The notes under the pieces: generated by a model
The model's database searches: none
The model's input: the letters and a program-made list of their open reading frames with translations, nothing else
Told to the model about the DNA's origin: nothing
Made by a program: the position numbers and the translations under genes
NCBI GenBank assembly: GCA_003151275.1
Contig: PLXC01000147.1
Location: forward strand, 62,001-126,000
DNA length: 64,000 nucleotides
Origin: Candidatus Melainabacteria bacterium
GTDB lineage: Bacteria; Cyanobacteriota; Vampirovibrionia; Obscuribacterales; Obscuribacteraceae
Reading direction: 5' to 3'
In this document: positions 9,170-18,952 of the stretch, in pieces
How the letters are laid out: each line of letters begins with the position of its first letter
Position numbering within the stretch: the first letter of the stretch is position 1

Positions 9170-9499
9170 TTACTTAGCATCTGTTGTAGTCGTCGTGGTC
9201 GTCGTTTTGGCCTGTTTATGGAAAGGAACTAACTTTCTCAGCCCGCGCCCGACGGCTTTCACGCCCTTGCCAGTGTCTTTTACAACGGTTTGACCGCCAT
9301 GTTCTACTGCATGTACACCTTTCTTGGTGTCTGAGCCTACGGTATCTGCACCGCGTACAACTACATTCTTTTTCTTAACGACAGTTTTGGAACTTGTTGT
9401 GTCAGTTGTTGTAGTGGTCGCATCGTCGTCAGCGAATGCCGCTGTGATGGACAATCCAGCTACTATTGATAGGGTTAAAATTCCCAGCGTCCTTTTCAT
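9170..9499 (-). CDS. Small secreted Lys/Thr-rich protein
   Basis: A 109-residue protein using the ATG that follows AAAGGAGA; an upstream ATG in frame has no such site. It has a clear signal peptide (about residues 1-23, ending AAFA). The mature part has Thr runs at both ends and a basic centre with repeated KGV-AV and VVKDTGKGV-like segments. No known domain is recognised. The composition suggests an extended envelope protein. It sits 34 bp upstream of the M16 peptidase gene in the same direction and may be cotranscribed. Function is unknown. Confidence 0.75.
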   Translation of the reverse strand: MKRTLGILTLSIVAGLSITAAFADDDATTTTTDTTSSKTVVKKKNVVVRGADTVGSDTKKGVHAVEHGGQTVVKDTGKGVKAVGRGLRKLVPFHKQAKTTTTTTTTDAK

Positions 9500-9621
9500 G
9501 ATTTCTCCTTTGAATTCGTGCCCGGACATTTTGGCAAATTTGCTCAGTCACTTCTACAAATAGCCAGTCGGAATTACATTGTATTCTTTACTGGACTCCA
9601 ATATCTCTGAGGTCTGTTGAC

Positions 9622-11028
9622 ATGCGAATAAATTCACAGCGAATTATCTTTCTCTTTACAGCGCTGTGTTTGCCGTTCGGTTGTGCTTCGGCAAGGGCGG
9701 CTTCTGACGCGGATATCAAGACTCAGCCGGAGGCGGTTCAACTGCTTGCCGATTATCTCAAGATTGATACAACTAACCCACCGGGCAATGAGAGATTGGG
9801 TGCGGAGTACCTGGCTGGTGTGCTGCGAAAGAATGGAATTGAGGCGGAAATTTTTGATACTACCCCAAATCGCTCCTGCGTCTATGCCCGCCTAAAAGGC
9901 ACAGGCAAGAAAAAGGCGATTGTACTGCTTAATCACATTGACGTGGTGCCTGCTCGTGCTGAGGACTGGAAGTTTCCCCCATTTGCCGGCGAGATTCACA
10001 ATGGTGAATTATGGGGACGTGGTGCCCTCGACATGAAGGGAATGGGAATTATCGAACTAGAAACGATGTTGCGTTTGAAGCGATCCGGCGTCAAGCTCGA
10101 TCGTGACATCATTTTCCTCGGCACACCTGATGAAGAAGTTGGCGGTGATCATGGTGCCAAATGGTTTAAGGAGAACAAATCTGACCTTATTAAAGATGCG
10201 GAATTTCTGATCAACGAAGGTTTCCATATCGACACTGATAAGAATGGAAAGATTCTTTATTGGGGTGTGAACGTCGCGGAGAAATCGTTACTCTGGCTCA
10301 AGGTGACCGCTAAAGGTGATGCCGGCCACGCTTCCATGCCAATTGCCAATTCGGCACCAAATCGATTAGTGCGTGCTCTAACACGTTTACTGGATAGCGC
10401 ACCAAATCCAATAGTACTGCCCCTGGTGCAACAATATTTTGCCAAGATAAGCCTAAATGAAAGTGGCAAAACAAAAGAAGCTTACGCGGACGTCAAAAAA
10501 GCTTTGGATAATTCTGAGCTTAAAGACATTCTACTGAAAGACAAAATGAAGAGCGCGATGTTGATCAATACAGTTTCACTGACGGTGCTAAAGTCAGGTT
10601 ACAAGACCAACGTCATCCCGGCGGAGGCTTATGCTGAGCTCGATTGCCGTTTGCTGCCCGGCACAGATCACGCTAAATTTGCTGAGGAAATTAAAGCCAA
10701 GCTGGCTGATCCGACTCTCGAAGTGACTGTCCTTGAATCTGAAATCGCCATACCTTCTTCGGCAGATACGGATTTGTTTGCCGCCATAAAAGCTGTCGCT
10801 CAGGCAGAAACTCCCGGCGTTCCTGTGGTACCAGTTGTGGTGCAGTGGTTTACTGATTCCCACTGGTTCAGAGAGTTAGGAATAACCAGTTATGGTTGGG
10901 AACCCGTCGAACAAGATCCCGAACACATTGCCACTGTCCACGGCAAGAATGAGCGAGTATCGCTGAAAGGTTTGCAAGCTGGAGCGGAACGATTGGAAAA
11001 AGTGCTCCTCAAACTTGCTCAACCCTAA
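9622..11028 (+). CDS. Exported M20 family metallopeptidase
   Basis: A 468-residue protein with a signal peptide (about residues 1-27, ending ASARA). The M20/ArgE/DapE/CPS1 motifs are present: the metal-binding NHID at about residue 112, GRGALDMKG at about 133-141, and DEEVGGDHG at about 170-178 with the catalytic glutamate. A dimerisation domain is inserted and a C-terminal metal histidine lies in EHIATVHGKNE. These enzymes use two zinc ions to remove amino acids from peptides or N-acyl amino acids. The signal peptide suggests extracytoplasmic peptide scavenging. It is divergent from the small secreted protein gene. The family is certain; the substrate is not. Confidence 0.93.
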   Translation: MRINSQRIIFLFTALCLPFGCASARAASDADIKTQPEAVQLLADYLKIDTTNPPGNERLGAEYLAGVLRKNGIEAEIFDTTPNRSCVYARLKGTGKKKAIVLLNHIDVVPARAEDWKFPPFAGEIHNGELWGRGALDMKGMGIIELETMLRLKRSGVKLDRDIIFLGTPDEEVGGDHGAKWFKENKSDLIKDAEFLINEGFHIDTDKNGKILYWGVNVAEKSLLWLKVTAKGDAGHASMPIANSAPNRLVRALTRLLDSAPNPIVLPLVQQYFAKISLNESGKTKEAYADVKKALDNSELKDILLKDKMKSAMLINTVSLTVLKSGYKTNVIPAEAYAELDCRLLPGTDHAKFAEEIKAKLADPTLEVTVLESEIAIPSSADTDLFAAIKAVAQAETPGVPVVPVVVQWFTDSHWFRELGITSYGWEPVEQDPEHIATVHGKNERVSLKGLQAGAERLEKVLLKLAQP

Positions 11029-11120
11029 GCAGATTAGTGCAGCACTCACAGTCCTCTCACATTAGGCGCCTAAGATAATCCATAGGTGAGAGCTGGCATA
11101 AGAAGAGCGCACACAATCGG

Positions 11121-13466
11121 ATGGCTTCCAGGTCGGTAGAATTAAGCGCGCACACGTCTGCAGAGACTCAGGAACCAAGCTTCCTAGAAGATTTCGCACG
11201 ATCGTGTGTTTATTCCGGGCTTCAGAGCCCCGCCCGTGGCGCGGCGCAGCTTGTCGACCACATCGTCGGCACGCATTCCAGCGACTTAGTGACATTCATG
11301 GATCCGCCCAAGCAGGCTGAGTTCGGTAGTGTGCGATGGCACGTACAGGCAGTTGGTAGCGCGATTGGTACGGTGATGGATTTTGCTCTTCTCCATCGCT
11401 TTACGCACGGAAACGCTGACCGGCTCCTTGAATCCCCTGGTAGTAGGGGATTTCTTGACTCCTCGATAGGCAAAGCCTTTGCCATGGGAGCCGCTTATGA
11501 TGGCATCTGCAAGGAAGTGCCTCAGAACGAGAATTTTTTCGCGGCGCGCTTGAAAAACGCAGCAGTCGGCGGCGCAACTTTTGCTGCTTTGACCGGCAGC
11601 TTCCGCGCAATGAAACAAATCGGTTTGTCCAATAAATTTCTTTCTGGAGTTGCATCCGGCATCCCATCTGGGTTTGTCAACGCGGAAGGGCAGTCACTGG
11701 CTCACGGTGGCAAAGCTGCTTCAGGCAAAGAGATCTTTCAGTCGATGTATGGATTTAGCCTGATCGGTGGCGCCTTCTCTTTCGCAGGAAAATCGCATGT
11801 AGAAGATCGGAGCAAGATTCTGCCGGAAGCAGTTCAAAAAACTGATCCCTCTGTAGAAACTCCGCGTTCAGAAGCAAAATTCAAGACCGCTTCAGCTGAG
11901 GTTAAGCTGACTGACAGCCTCATTGGAAAGCGACCGCTGCAAGACTTGCCTCTGGCAAATCCGCAGATGAAGACAGGGCGCGCGATGCTTCAACCTGCGG
12001 TAGAAACCTTATTGAAGATGGAGAGTCAGCGCGAATCGGGACCTTTCGAAAACAGAGCTGACTTTGATAGACGCGGAATTCAGCAGGTGGAGCGGACCGT
12101 TAATATCTATAAAGTGAACACACCATGGACGCACCAAGTGATCATTCCGAAAGAGTTTGATCAGTCTCTGAATGAACTTCGTATCCTCAGGGAGGCAACT
12201 CAATTTAGTGATAGTAAGGGACCAGCATCCGAAGCGGCACACGGCACCCCGGATAGACAGAATGCGTTGACAGAGTCCGCGGATGCCGCGTGGGCAGGCT
12301 TACGACAGCATCCACATAAGTTTCAGCTTTTGCCGGAAGAAGTACCTGCACTTATCTCTACGTTGCCAAATCCAACTTATTTCAACAAAGTCGTGATCGC
12401 GGATGGACGCAATCCGACTGATCTATTTCATAGCGAGCAAGCCGGCAAAGATTTCTATTCAAGTGCGAAAACGACGCCTGGTCAAGACACAATAACTATT
12501 TTTCCCGGTCGCAACGGGACACGCCCAGAACAGGAATTCAAGCATGAGTGGTCGCATCAGCTGGAAGCTAAGGCGACAGAGTTGCGAGAAGCGTTCGAAA
12601 TTGCGGCGAATTTGGAACAGAACGGGCATTTTGATCGCGACTACGCCAAATTAAACAGCAGTGAGAATTGGGCGGTGCATATGGAGGCGCTGCTCGACAC
12701 GAACGTGCAGCAATTTTTGGATTTTGTCGATAAGGCGCCACTCAGAGCCTCGATTCTTGGGCGCGCCTTGAAGGTATCTCTGGACGCATGTCCTCTGGAG
12801 CAAAGAAGTCCGCTTCATGACCAATATCTTGACCGCGTCGAATATATCAAACAACGAGAACCACAGGTGGTATCAACAATTATCGAGACTTTCAGGAATG
12901 GCTCTTCTGAAGTACAAGCCGAGACAGCAAAATTCTTGGCGGTGATCTGCGACGACCCTCTGGCTACGCTGACTCATTTAGCGGGTGAGAATTCGAAACA
13001 TCAAACTGCCCCGATCCGCGCCTTGTTGGAACTTGGTCCTCAAGGACTGGAATCCGTTCGTGCACTTTTTGAACAAGGGCAGCTAACCAACCCCTCTGCT
13101 GTGGCGGAATTAATCGCCGCCTCGAAGAGTGACAGTGCTCAGGCAGTCTTCAAGCAAGCAGTGAACCAGCGATCAATAGCCGACCGCCAGCAACTGGCTC
13201 TCGAGGTTTTAAGATTGGCGCCTGAGATGCGCGCCGATGCTCTCAGATCTCTTGAAGTAGACCGTTCTACAAATTTTCAAGACGAAAATTGGCTGTCTCC
13301 TGAGCTGCTCGAAGATGACAGCGCGGCACGTTCCTTCTACAACGCTTATCTCGAACATTCTCTATGCCGTGACCAACTGCCAAAGTGGGAAGATGATTGG
13401 GCGAAATTCTTCTCGTCACTTATGGACGGAAGTTTGGATGACAATTATTTAGACGGACTCCGCTAG
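11121..13466 (+). CDS. Uncharacterised protein with HEWSH metalloprotease-like motif
   Basis: A 781-residue protein of no family I recognise. The N-terminal third (about 1-220) has several Gly/Ala-rich hydrophobic stretches without a classical signal peptide. The centre holds H475-E476-W-S-H479, a zincin-type HExxH motif, with a possible third ligand Glu522 in HMEALLD. The C-terminal region (about 580-750) is helical and reads like HEAT or armadillo repeats, with phrases such as AVAELIAAS and RQQLALEVLRLAP. The motif lies in a sensible helix context and suggests a metallopeptidase, but activity is only inferred. It follows the M20 peptidase gene by 92 bp on the same strand. The start ATG has a weak ribosome site. 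Confidence 0.85.
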   Translation: MASRSVELSAHTSAETQEPSFLEDFARSCVYSGLQSPARGAAQLVDHIVGTHSSDLVTFMDPPKQAEFGSVRWHVQAVGSAIGTVMDFALLHRFTHGNADRLLESPGSRGFLDSSIGKAFAMGAAYDGICKEVPQNENFFAARLKNAAVGGATFAALTGSFRAMKQIGLSNKFLSGVASGIPSGFVNAEGQSLAHGGKAASGKEIFQSMYGFSLIGGAFSFAGKSHVEDRSKILPEAVQKTDPSVETPRSEAKFKTASAEVKLTDSLIGKRPLQDLPLANPQMKTGRAMLQPAVETLLKMESQRESGPFENRADFDRRGIQQVERTVNIYKVNTPWTHQVIIPKEFDQSLNELRILREATQFSDSKGPASEAAHGTPDRQNALTESADAAWAGLRQHPHKFQLLPEEVPALISTLPNPTYFNKVVIADGRNPTDLFHSEQAGKDFYSSAKTTPGQDTITIFPGRNGTRPEQEFKHEWSHQLEAKATELREAFEIAANLEQNGHFDRDYAKLNSSENWAVHMEALLDTNVQQFLDFVDKAPLRASILGRALKVSLDACPLEQRSPLHDQYLDRVEYIKQREPQVVSTIIETFRNGSSEVQAETAKFLAVICDDPLATLTHLAGENSKHQTAPIRALLELGPQGLESVRALFEQGQLTNPSAVAELIAASKSDSAQAVFKQAVNQRSIADRQQLALEVLRLAPEMRADALRSLEVDRSTNFQDENWLSPELLEDDSAARSFYNAYLEHSLCRDQLPKWEDDWAKFFSSLMDGSLDDNYLDGLR

Positions 13467-13490
13467 AAGAGTTCCGTCAACTTCAAAACG

Positions 13491-13547
13491 GCGCTACAGT
13501 TTCCGAGAACTAAGTTCTCCAACTAGTGCAGCAAGCGGCTGTAGCGC
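13491..13547. terminator. Nested hairpin element between HExxH gene and subtilase gene
   Basis: A 9-bp outer stem (13491-13499 with 13539-13547) encloses a 6-bp inner hairpin with a TAA loop (13505-13510 with 13514-13519). It starts 24 bases after the stop codon of the HExxH gene and ends 77 bases before the subtilase start. No T-run follows, so it is either a factor-dependent terminator, a 3' stabilising structure or a short structured RNA. Confidence 0.45.
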
Positions 13548-13624
13548 GCAACCCGGGGGTTTAAATTGTCTCAAGAAAATAATAGAATTTGGTTTCTGTT
13601 AAATTGTGCCTTGAGGGATCCTAA

Positions 13625-14887
13625 ATGCGACGATTAAAAATTGCGGTGGCGGCTGTATTGGTTCTCGGTGTTCTTGGTCTCCCGGTTATGAGCGCACCAG
13701 GCGGAAAGCCTACAACTCCTACAACTTCTACAGTGAACATGAAAAAAGCAGTTCCAAATCAAGTTATCGTCGTTCCAAAGCAGGGTTTGGATCCTGAGGA
13801 CCTGAAGTCTTCCTTGAGCAATATTCATGGCACCATCGTCGATACCACGACAAATGATGGACTAACCTGCTATCTCGTGCAGATAGATGCTGCAGCTTTT
13901 GAACAGAGTGTGAAAGACCTCAAAAAGGACAAAAACTTTTCCATCGTTCAGCGTAATCTTCAGGGCAAGAAAAAGCGACAAGACAAGCCATTTAACGGTG
14001 CACCGGACGATCCTGAATTTAGCCAGCAATACCAATTTGCACAAATGAATGTGCTTGAGGCGTGGAAACAAGATGCCACCGGGCGTATTCGAGTCGGCAT
14101 TATTGACGATGGCGTACTTGGCACACAAGCGGATCTGCGACCACGCGTCGAACGTGGCTTTAACGTGCCACTGAATCGACCCGGCGGTGATACTCCAGAT
14201 CCAGTGAAAAGCGATCACGGAACTTTTTGTGCGACTTGTTTTGGTGCGACTACCAATAACAGACTTTTGGGTGCTTCACCCGCTTATTCATCTGACATCG
14301 TGCCAGTAAATGTGTTCAATGATTCGACCGGCAATGTCGATGATTTCACGATAATTAAGGGAATCCAGTGGCTTCAGTCACAGAAGATCAAGCTAGCTAA
14401 TATGAGTTTGAATCAAGACGATCCCGAGTATTATTCCAATCAACAAGAGCACCCGGCTTTGTTCGCCGTCTTCGTTAACTATCACAAGAACGGCGGTTTG
14501 CTCTTTAATGCCGCCGGAAACGAATCGACCTACGATCCTAATCCTCGAACAAAGAATTTGATTGTGATCGCTGGCACCAATGCTCAATCACAACCATACT
14601 CAGGCACCAATTTTGGAAAGTCCGTCTGGTTTGCCGCGCCTGGAGAAGATGTTGCTTCTAGCAACATTTATAGCCGTGCTGAAATTTCAAACGGCACTTC
14701 GTTCGCTTGCCCATTGGCTTGCAGTATAGCGGCGTTGATTTGGAGCGCTAATCCCAGCCTGACCAACGATCAAGTGCTCGAAATAATGCGAAAGACCGCG
14801 ACTAAACCTCCAGGCTACACCCCTAACTATTACGGTCACGGAATTCCGAATGCCGGAGCTGCGGTAAAAATGGCTCTGGAAGAGTAG
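13625..14887 (+). CDS. Exported subtilase (S8) serine protease
   Basis: A 420-residue protein with a signal peptide (about residues 1-24), a propeptide-like region (about 40-115, resembling inhibitor I9) and a subtilase catalytic domain. The triad is readable: Asp161 in GIIDDGV, His198 in SDHGTFCAT and Ser359 in NGTSFACP. The oxyanion asparagine is in NAAGNES. The protease should be secreted as a zymogen and process itself. The ATG follows GAGGGA at a suitable distance. It sits in a run of exported hydrolases (M20, HExxH protein, this one). Family and active site are secure; substrates are unknown. Confidence 0.95.
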   Translation: MRRLKIAVAAVLVLGVLGLPVMSAPGGKPTTPTTSTVNMKKAVPNQVIVVPKQGLDPEDLKSSLSNIHGTIVDTTTNDGLTCYLVQIDAAAFEQSVKDLKKDKNFSIVQRNLQGKKKRQDKPFNGAPDDPEFSQQYQFAQMNVLEAWKQDATGRIRVGIIDDGVLGTQADLRPRVERGFNVPLNRPGGDTPDPVKSDHGTFCATCFGATTNNRLLGASPAYSSDIVPVNVFNDSTGNVDDFTIIKGIQWLQSQKIKLANMSLNQDDPEYYSNQQEHPALFAVFVNYHKNGGLLFNAAGNESTYDPNPRTKNLIVIAGTNAQSQPYSGTNFGKSVWFAAPGEDVASSNIYSRAEISNGTSFACPLACSIAALIWSANPSLTNDQVLEIMRKTATKPPGYTPNYYGHGIPNAGAAVKMALEE

Positions 14888-14935
14888 CCAGCTTTTTGTT
14901 TGAGTGATGCTGAGAGGTCCGCAGAAAATGTGGTG

Positions 14936-15016
14936 ACTGTCATACTGATGACGGTTGTTGTACTCACGCAGATCCAAGGTGCCAAAGGTTTTGAGAGATT
15001 TGACCACCCCGGTGGT
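14936..15016. other. Gene-poor 320-base gap with two short hairpins
   Basis: The stretch 14888-15207 has no credible open frame. It contains an 8-bp stem with one G-U pair (14936-14943 with 14948-14955), placed like a weak terminator for the subtilase gene, and a 6-bp stem with a two-base loop (15003-15008 with 15011-15016). I see no other signal. Confidence 0.3.
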
Positions 15017-15207
15017 GGACTGTATCTCTCATAAATAAGCCTTTGGTTCGCCTCTTTTGGCAGAAAGATTATCTTTTCGGGGGTAAATGAAGAGTCTTTG
15101 AGACAATGAGACTAAGGTGAAAATATCCTCTTGAGCATTCGATTCCGCGGTAACAGACGAGGAAAGGAAACCAGTAAAGGAATAGACGCATATTAGGAAT
15201 TGGAAAA

Positions 15208-16545
15208 ATGTCGACCCAACGTAAGGCTGAATACGGTCACAATTCAAATTCAAATGGTGCGCTTGCTATAAAAGCCAAGCTCAAGGCAACTCTGAGCTCG
15301 GCACGTTTGTTTTTGTTACTGTATGGTTCGGTCGGTTTGGTCGGCTGCGTCGGAGTGACGATGTTACTGTGCGGCTGGCTTCACTTGGATCCATATGCCA
15401 CCTTGGCCGGTTCCTTCGTAAGTTTCGTGATTCTTGGCGCTGCTACTTTGCCGATGAAAACCATCTGGAAATCAAAGTTGATTTCGGCGTATCAAGAAGA
15501 GCATCTCTTCGATTTGGCCAATGAACTTGGTTTTAAGGATATTGGCAGAGAAGTGGCTCAAATTCTGGACGATAAGTATCCTTCAATTTCTGAACCGGAT
15601 CACTTCATCCTGAGAATCACCGATTTAAGACTCCTCTTCATTAGGCAGGGGGAGATGGGTAAAGCAAGGAAGTTATCTCAGTATCTGTATCGTATGCAAC
15701 CAGAAAATTCTTACAATATTTCATGTCTTGCCAGCATAAACGACTCGCTTGGATATTTTGATGAAGCCCTGGAGTTGGCGCTTAGAAACATCGATAACCT
15801 AAGCTCTGATGTTCGTACATCTTCTCCGGCGGTGGCGACTAGCTGTCTCTGCTTGATCAGCACCAATCTTTATCTCCACCGCACGGTGGAAGCTCAGAAG
15901 TGGCTAGAAAGGCTCAAGACGGTGATCGATACTAAGGATCGTTCAAAAACAGAGTCGAACGTCGATAGACTAGTGCGTATCGAATGTAATTCCACGAACG
16001 TTGACGCTGCCTTTTACGCTCTATATTTGGGAAAATTTCAGATGCTCGCGAAACAGAGCGATGCACGAGAAAATATGATGAAGGCTGAGAAGTTTATGGC
16101 GATCGAGGAAAATCAAAGACGTCTGTTGCTCTTTTATCCTTCGATTATGATGAGTCTCGGTCGATTATCTATGCAAGAAGGTAATTATAAGCCTGCGCTC
16201 GTGAACTTTGAACGGGCGCTTAGCCTCTACGAGCCAACGCCGTTTCGCGGTCCCGATTATCATGAGTGCCGCGCATTTGCAGCTTACTGCAAGTGGAAAA
16301 ACACTGGTGCCAACGCTGTCGATCAGATTGAGTCGGCGATTTGCTCTCTTGAAGTGGAAGTGCAACCGAACCATCCACGCCTAGGCATGATACTTGTGCT
16401 CCTTGGTGAAGTTCAAATGCGTTTTAACGCAGTCAAAGCGAAGCAAGCTTACGAGAGAGCGCATGCCATTTACACTAAGCAGTACCCCGCTGGGGATCCC
16501 GATATGTGCGATCTTGAACAGCGGCTAATCTCAATGGCTGCTTGA
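15208..16545 (+). CDS. TPR membrane protein
   Basis: A 445-residue protein with two adjacent membrane helices near the N terminus (about residues 32-55 and 62-82). A cytoplasmic or periplasmic helical region of degenerate TPR repeats follows (about 95-440), for instance NYKPALVNFERALSLYEP and KAKQAYERAHAIY. The ATG follows GGAA. There is no catalytic domain. Such proteins usually scaffold other proteins at the membrane. It is transcribed after the subtilase gene but separated by 320 bases, so probably on its own. The partner is not evident. Confidence 0.85.
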   Translation: MSTQRKAEYGHNSNSNGALAIKAKLKATLSSARLFLLLYGSVGLVGCVGVTMLLCGWLHLDPYATLAGSFVSFVILGAATLPMKTIWKSKLISAYQEEHLFDLANELGFKDIGREVAQILDDKYPSISEPDHFILRITDLRLLFIRQGEMGKARKLSQYLYRMQPENSYNISCLASINDSLGYFDEALELALRNIDNLSSDVRTSSPAVATSCLCLISTNLYLHRTVEAQKWLERLKTVIDTKDRSKTESNVDRLVRIECNSTNVDAAFYALYLGKFQMLAKQSDARENMMKAEKFMAIEENQRRLLLFYPSIMMSLGRLSMQEGNYKPALVNFERALSLYEPTPFRGPDYHECRAFAAYCKWKNTGANAVDQIESAICSLEVEVQPNHPRLGMILVLLGEVQMRFNAVKAKQAYERAHAIYTKQYPAGDPDMCDLEQRLISMAA

Positions 16546-16687
16546 TTGACCGAAGTTAAGCCGGTTCGCATATTAGTCGGGCGTCCTAGCCACTAAATAC
16601 AGTGTGGTTGACCGCTATCTCCGAAATATTTGTATTCGAGCGTTTTCGCATGATCGTCGCCGAATCAAATTCTCTAAGTAGAAAACC

Positions 16688-16716
16688 TTGAACGAAACTA
16701 GTGCTAATCCTATATT
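16688..16716 (+). promoter_or_regulatory. Sigma-70-type promoter for the small membrane protein gene
   Basis: TTGAAC (16688-16693) and TATATT (16711-16716) are separated by 17 bases and end 52 bases upstream of the ATG at 16769. Hexamers and spacing fit a housekeeping promoter. No other gene could use it on this strand. Confidence 0.5.
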
Positions 16717-16768
16717 GTTTGAAGCATTTAACCAGTAACGTCATTGAACTTACTAGAGGACTAGGTCA

Positions 16769-17095
16769 ATGAGCAAGCGAAAGGGAACATGGACAACAGT
16801 GTGGGCGATATGTGGTGCCTTTTGCTTTGTGTTTGGAGTAGTTTATGCAGTGACGATGCACACGGGACAATTAGAAGTTGCTGGATCGAGCATTGGAGTT
16901 CCATCGCTCCAGCGAGCGCCCTCTTTGTCATCAGGTGAGGGAACGATCGGTCCGCAAGAACCTGCTATTTCAACAGGACCCCCAGGTTTTTCACCTGATG
17001 AAACGTTTATTAAGCCTCGAGGAGCACCCAAAAAAGGTGTAACTTTACTACAAAATTTGAATCGTAAGGTGTCCGTCCGTACAGCTACGTGGTAG
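16769..17095 (+). CDS. Small membrane-anchored protein of unknown function
   Basis: A 108-residue protein with one N-terminal membrane segment (about residues 9-29) and a Pro/Gly/Ser-rich remainder without a recognisable fold. The ATG follows an AGGACTAGG purine-rich stretch, and a plausible promoter lies upstream, which supports it as a real gene. An antisense frame covers almost the same bases but lacks these signals. Function is unknown. Confidence 0.65.
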   Translation: MSKRKGTWTTVWAICGAFCFVFGVVYAVTMHTGQLEVAGSSIGVPSLQRAPSLSSGEGTIGPQEPAISTGPPGFSPDETFIKPRGAPKKGVTLLQNLNRKVSVRTATW

Positions 17096-17203
17096 CGGAG
17101 CAAATGATGTTCAATCTGATAAAAAGGTCACCTCACGGAGCTTTGTCCGCAGGTGGAGACCAGTTTTGAGGATAACCGGATATGGTGGCATCGCACCGAC
17201 CGA

Positions 17204-18790
17204 TTAATCATAGGCAGAAACTTTGTACTTCGCTTCAACAATTTTTGCTTGGTCAGCTTTGCCAAGCTTCTTCAAGGCAGTTGCGTATTCGGCGGCAGCC
17301 TTTAAGAGCAGAGGTTGATTACCGTAGCTTTCGCACTGTTCTACAGCCAGTTTCAATGATGGCTCGGCTTCGCTAAACTTTGCTGCTCGCATTGCGTTTA
17401 AACCAATGTTGTAATGCAGAACAGTAATGTTATTTTTCGCCGGCTTACTATCCGGGTTCATTGTTAGTGCTTGCTGGAAAATCTTTAAAGCTTTATCAAA
17501 CTGCTGGGCATTCATAGCTGTCAGTCCAGAATTATTGAGTGCGGCAGCCAAATTGCGCTTTAGAGATAATGAATCGGGATATTTTTCTGTCCCTGCTTTA
17601 AGAATTTCTACGGCTTTGTCATATTCTTTTGCATTCATCGCCTCTGTCGCGCTATGCGTAATTGCCACCAATTCGTCATTGTTAACAATGTCCGAATGAG
17701 ATAACAAACCTTGCGAGGTTAAGCTGCTGTGCGGAACTGTTGCCAAGTCAACCGCGTAGAGTTTGCGTAGTGTTTTTGCATCACGTTCACTGACTTTAAG
17801 CCGTTCGTAATCCAACGGCAAACTGCTATACATTATGTCGCCCGGGGATGGACTGTGACCGGCGATACCGAGAGCGTGACCTAGTTCATGAGTGCAAATC
17901 AGTCTAATTAGTTGATCATTGAGTTTCAGTTCCTTCTGGACTTTAACTGTCAACACGACGATCCTCACCGCACCTAAGGCATTGCCGACTGGTCTTAAAT
18001 AAGCTTCGCCGCCTTCCGCCGGATTCGAAACGTCCTTTGGATTGTCTGACCATATAAAATCTATTGATGCTTTGTCGGCAGAATCAACCTGTTTAAATTT
18101 GATCTTCCCTTGACTGGCTTCCTCCCAAGCTTTCAGGGCATTGCTCAAAGACTCTGCATAACTGGATTGATAGCCTCGTACATTGTTGCCACTGGCGATG
18201 AAAATCTTGACAGGAATGTCTTTGTCTGACCAGCGCATCAGATTGGTACCAATTGCCTCATCAAAATAATCCTGCGCGCTATGGTGGATCGCTTTATCGT
18301 TCTTTGCTTGACCGCCCATCATGCTTATAAAGGCGATACCTTGAGACGTTTTCGAATCATTCGGATACTTAGTTATGAATTGCCTAAAAACTCCGATTGC
18401 TTCCTCCGTTCTGCCGGCAGATTGCAATGTGGCAGCCAAACTCCATAGGGAGTCTGGGAGATCTGGATTAATGCTCAGTGCCTGGCGGAAATTAGCGATC
18501 GCCTCGTCCGACCGACCAGCTCTTGCTTGACATACAGCCAGCGCAGCAACGGCATAGTAAAAATTTGGTGCCTTGGATTTAGCTTCTTCTGCTTCGCTCA
18601 ATGCTTGGGCGACTTTGCCCGCCTCAAGATCCGTCATGCTTTGTTTAACGAGCTGTGCCGATTGCGCTTCCTTCTCCGTGATCATTTTGCCGCCCATCAT
18701 ATAATTCTCAGCGAAGGCCTTCGGGAAATTGGAGGCGATAGCTGTCAAAGCTAGGACGGTGAGGAAAAATTTTGTGGATCGGTGAGTCAT
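17204..18790 (-). CDS. Exported TPR protein with matrixin-like metalloprotease domain
   Basis: A 528-residue protein with a signal peptide (about residues 1-27). TPR repeats (about 45-165) come first, then a zinc metalloprotease domain of the metzincin/matrixin type (about 180-355), then more TPRs (about 370-520). The zinc site is the full metzincin pattern HELGHALGIAGH with His301, His305 and His311, and a Met-turn in DIMYSS. The catalytic glutamate is Glu302. A paralogue at 43755-45149 carries N-terminal TPRs and ends with the protease domain. Proteases of this type cut extracellular or envelope proteins; flanking TPRs may recruit them. Substrate is unknown. Confidence 0.93.
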   Translation of the reverse strand: MTHRSTKFFLTVLALTAIASNFPKAFAENYMMGGKMITEKEAQSAQLVKQSMTDLEAGKVAQALSEAEEAKSKAPNFYYAVAALAVCQARAGRSDEAIANFRQALSINPDLPDSLWSLAATLQSAGRTEEAIGVFRQFITKYPNDSKTSQGIAFISMMGGQAKNDKAIHHSAQDYFDEAIGTNLMRWSDKDIPVKIFIASGNNVRGYQSSYAESLSNALKAWEEASQGKIKFKQVDSADKASIDFIWSDNPKDVSNPAEGGEAYLRPVGNALGAVRIVVLTVKVQKELKLNDQLIRLICTHELGHALGIAGHSPSPGDIMYSSLPLDYERLKVSERDAKTLRKLYAVDLATVPHSSLTSQGLLSHSDIVNNDELVAITHSATEAMNAKEYDKAVEILKAGTEKYPDSLSLKRNLAAALNNSGLTAMNAQQFDKALKIFQQALTMNPDSKPAKNNITVLHYNIGLNAMRAAKFSEAEPSLKLAVEQCESYGNQPLLLKAAAEYATALKKLGKADQAKIVEAKYKVSAYD

Positions 18791-18952
18791 GGGTGATTCA
18801 TTCCCCTCGGTCAGTGGTGATAAACTTCAATTCGCGGGCAGACAACCGTTGCCGAACGTGCTATTTTTATATCACCATTTGCTGCTTGAGCAATTGGTCG
18901 CGTTTCGACCCTAATTGTTAGCACCACATATGGTTGCATTGTGAGGAGTAAA

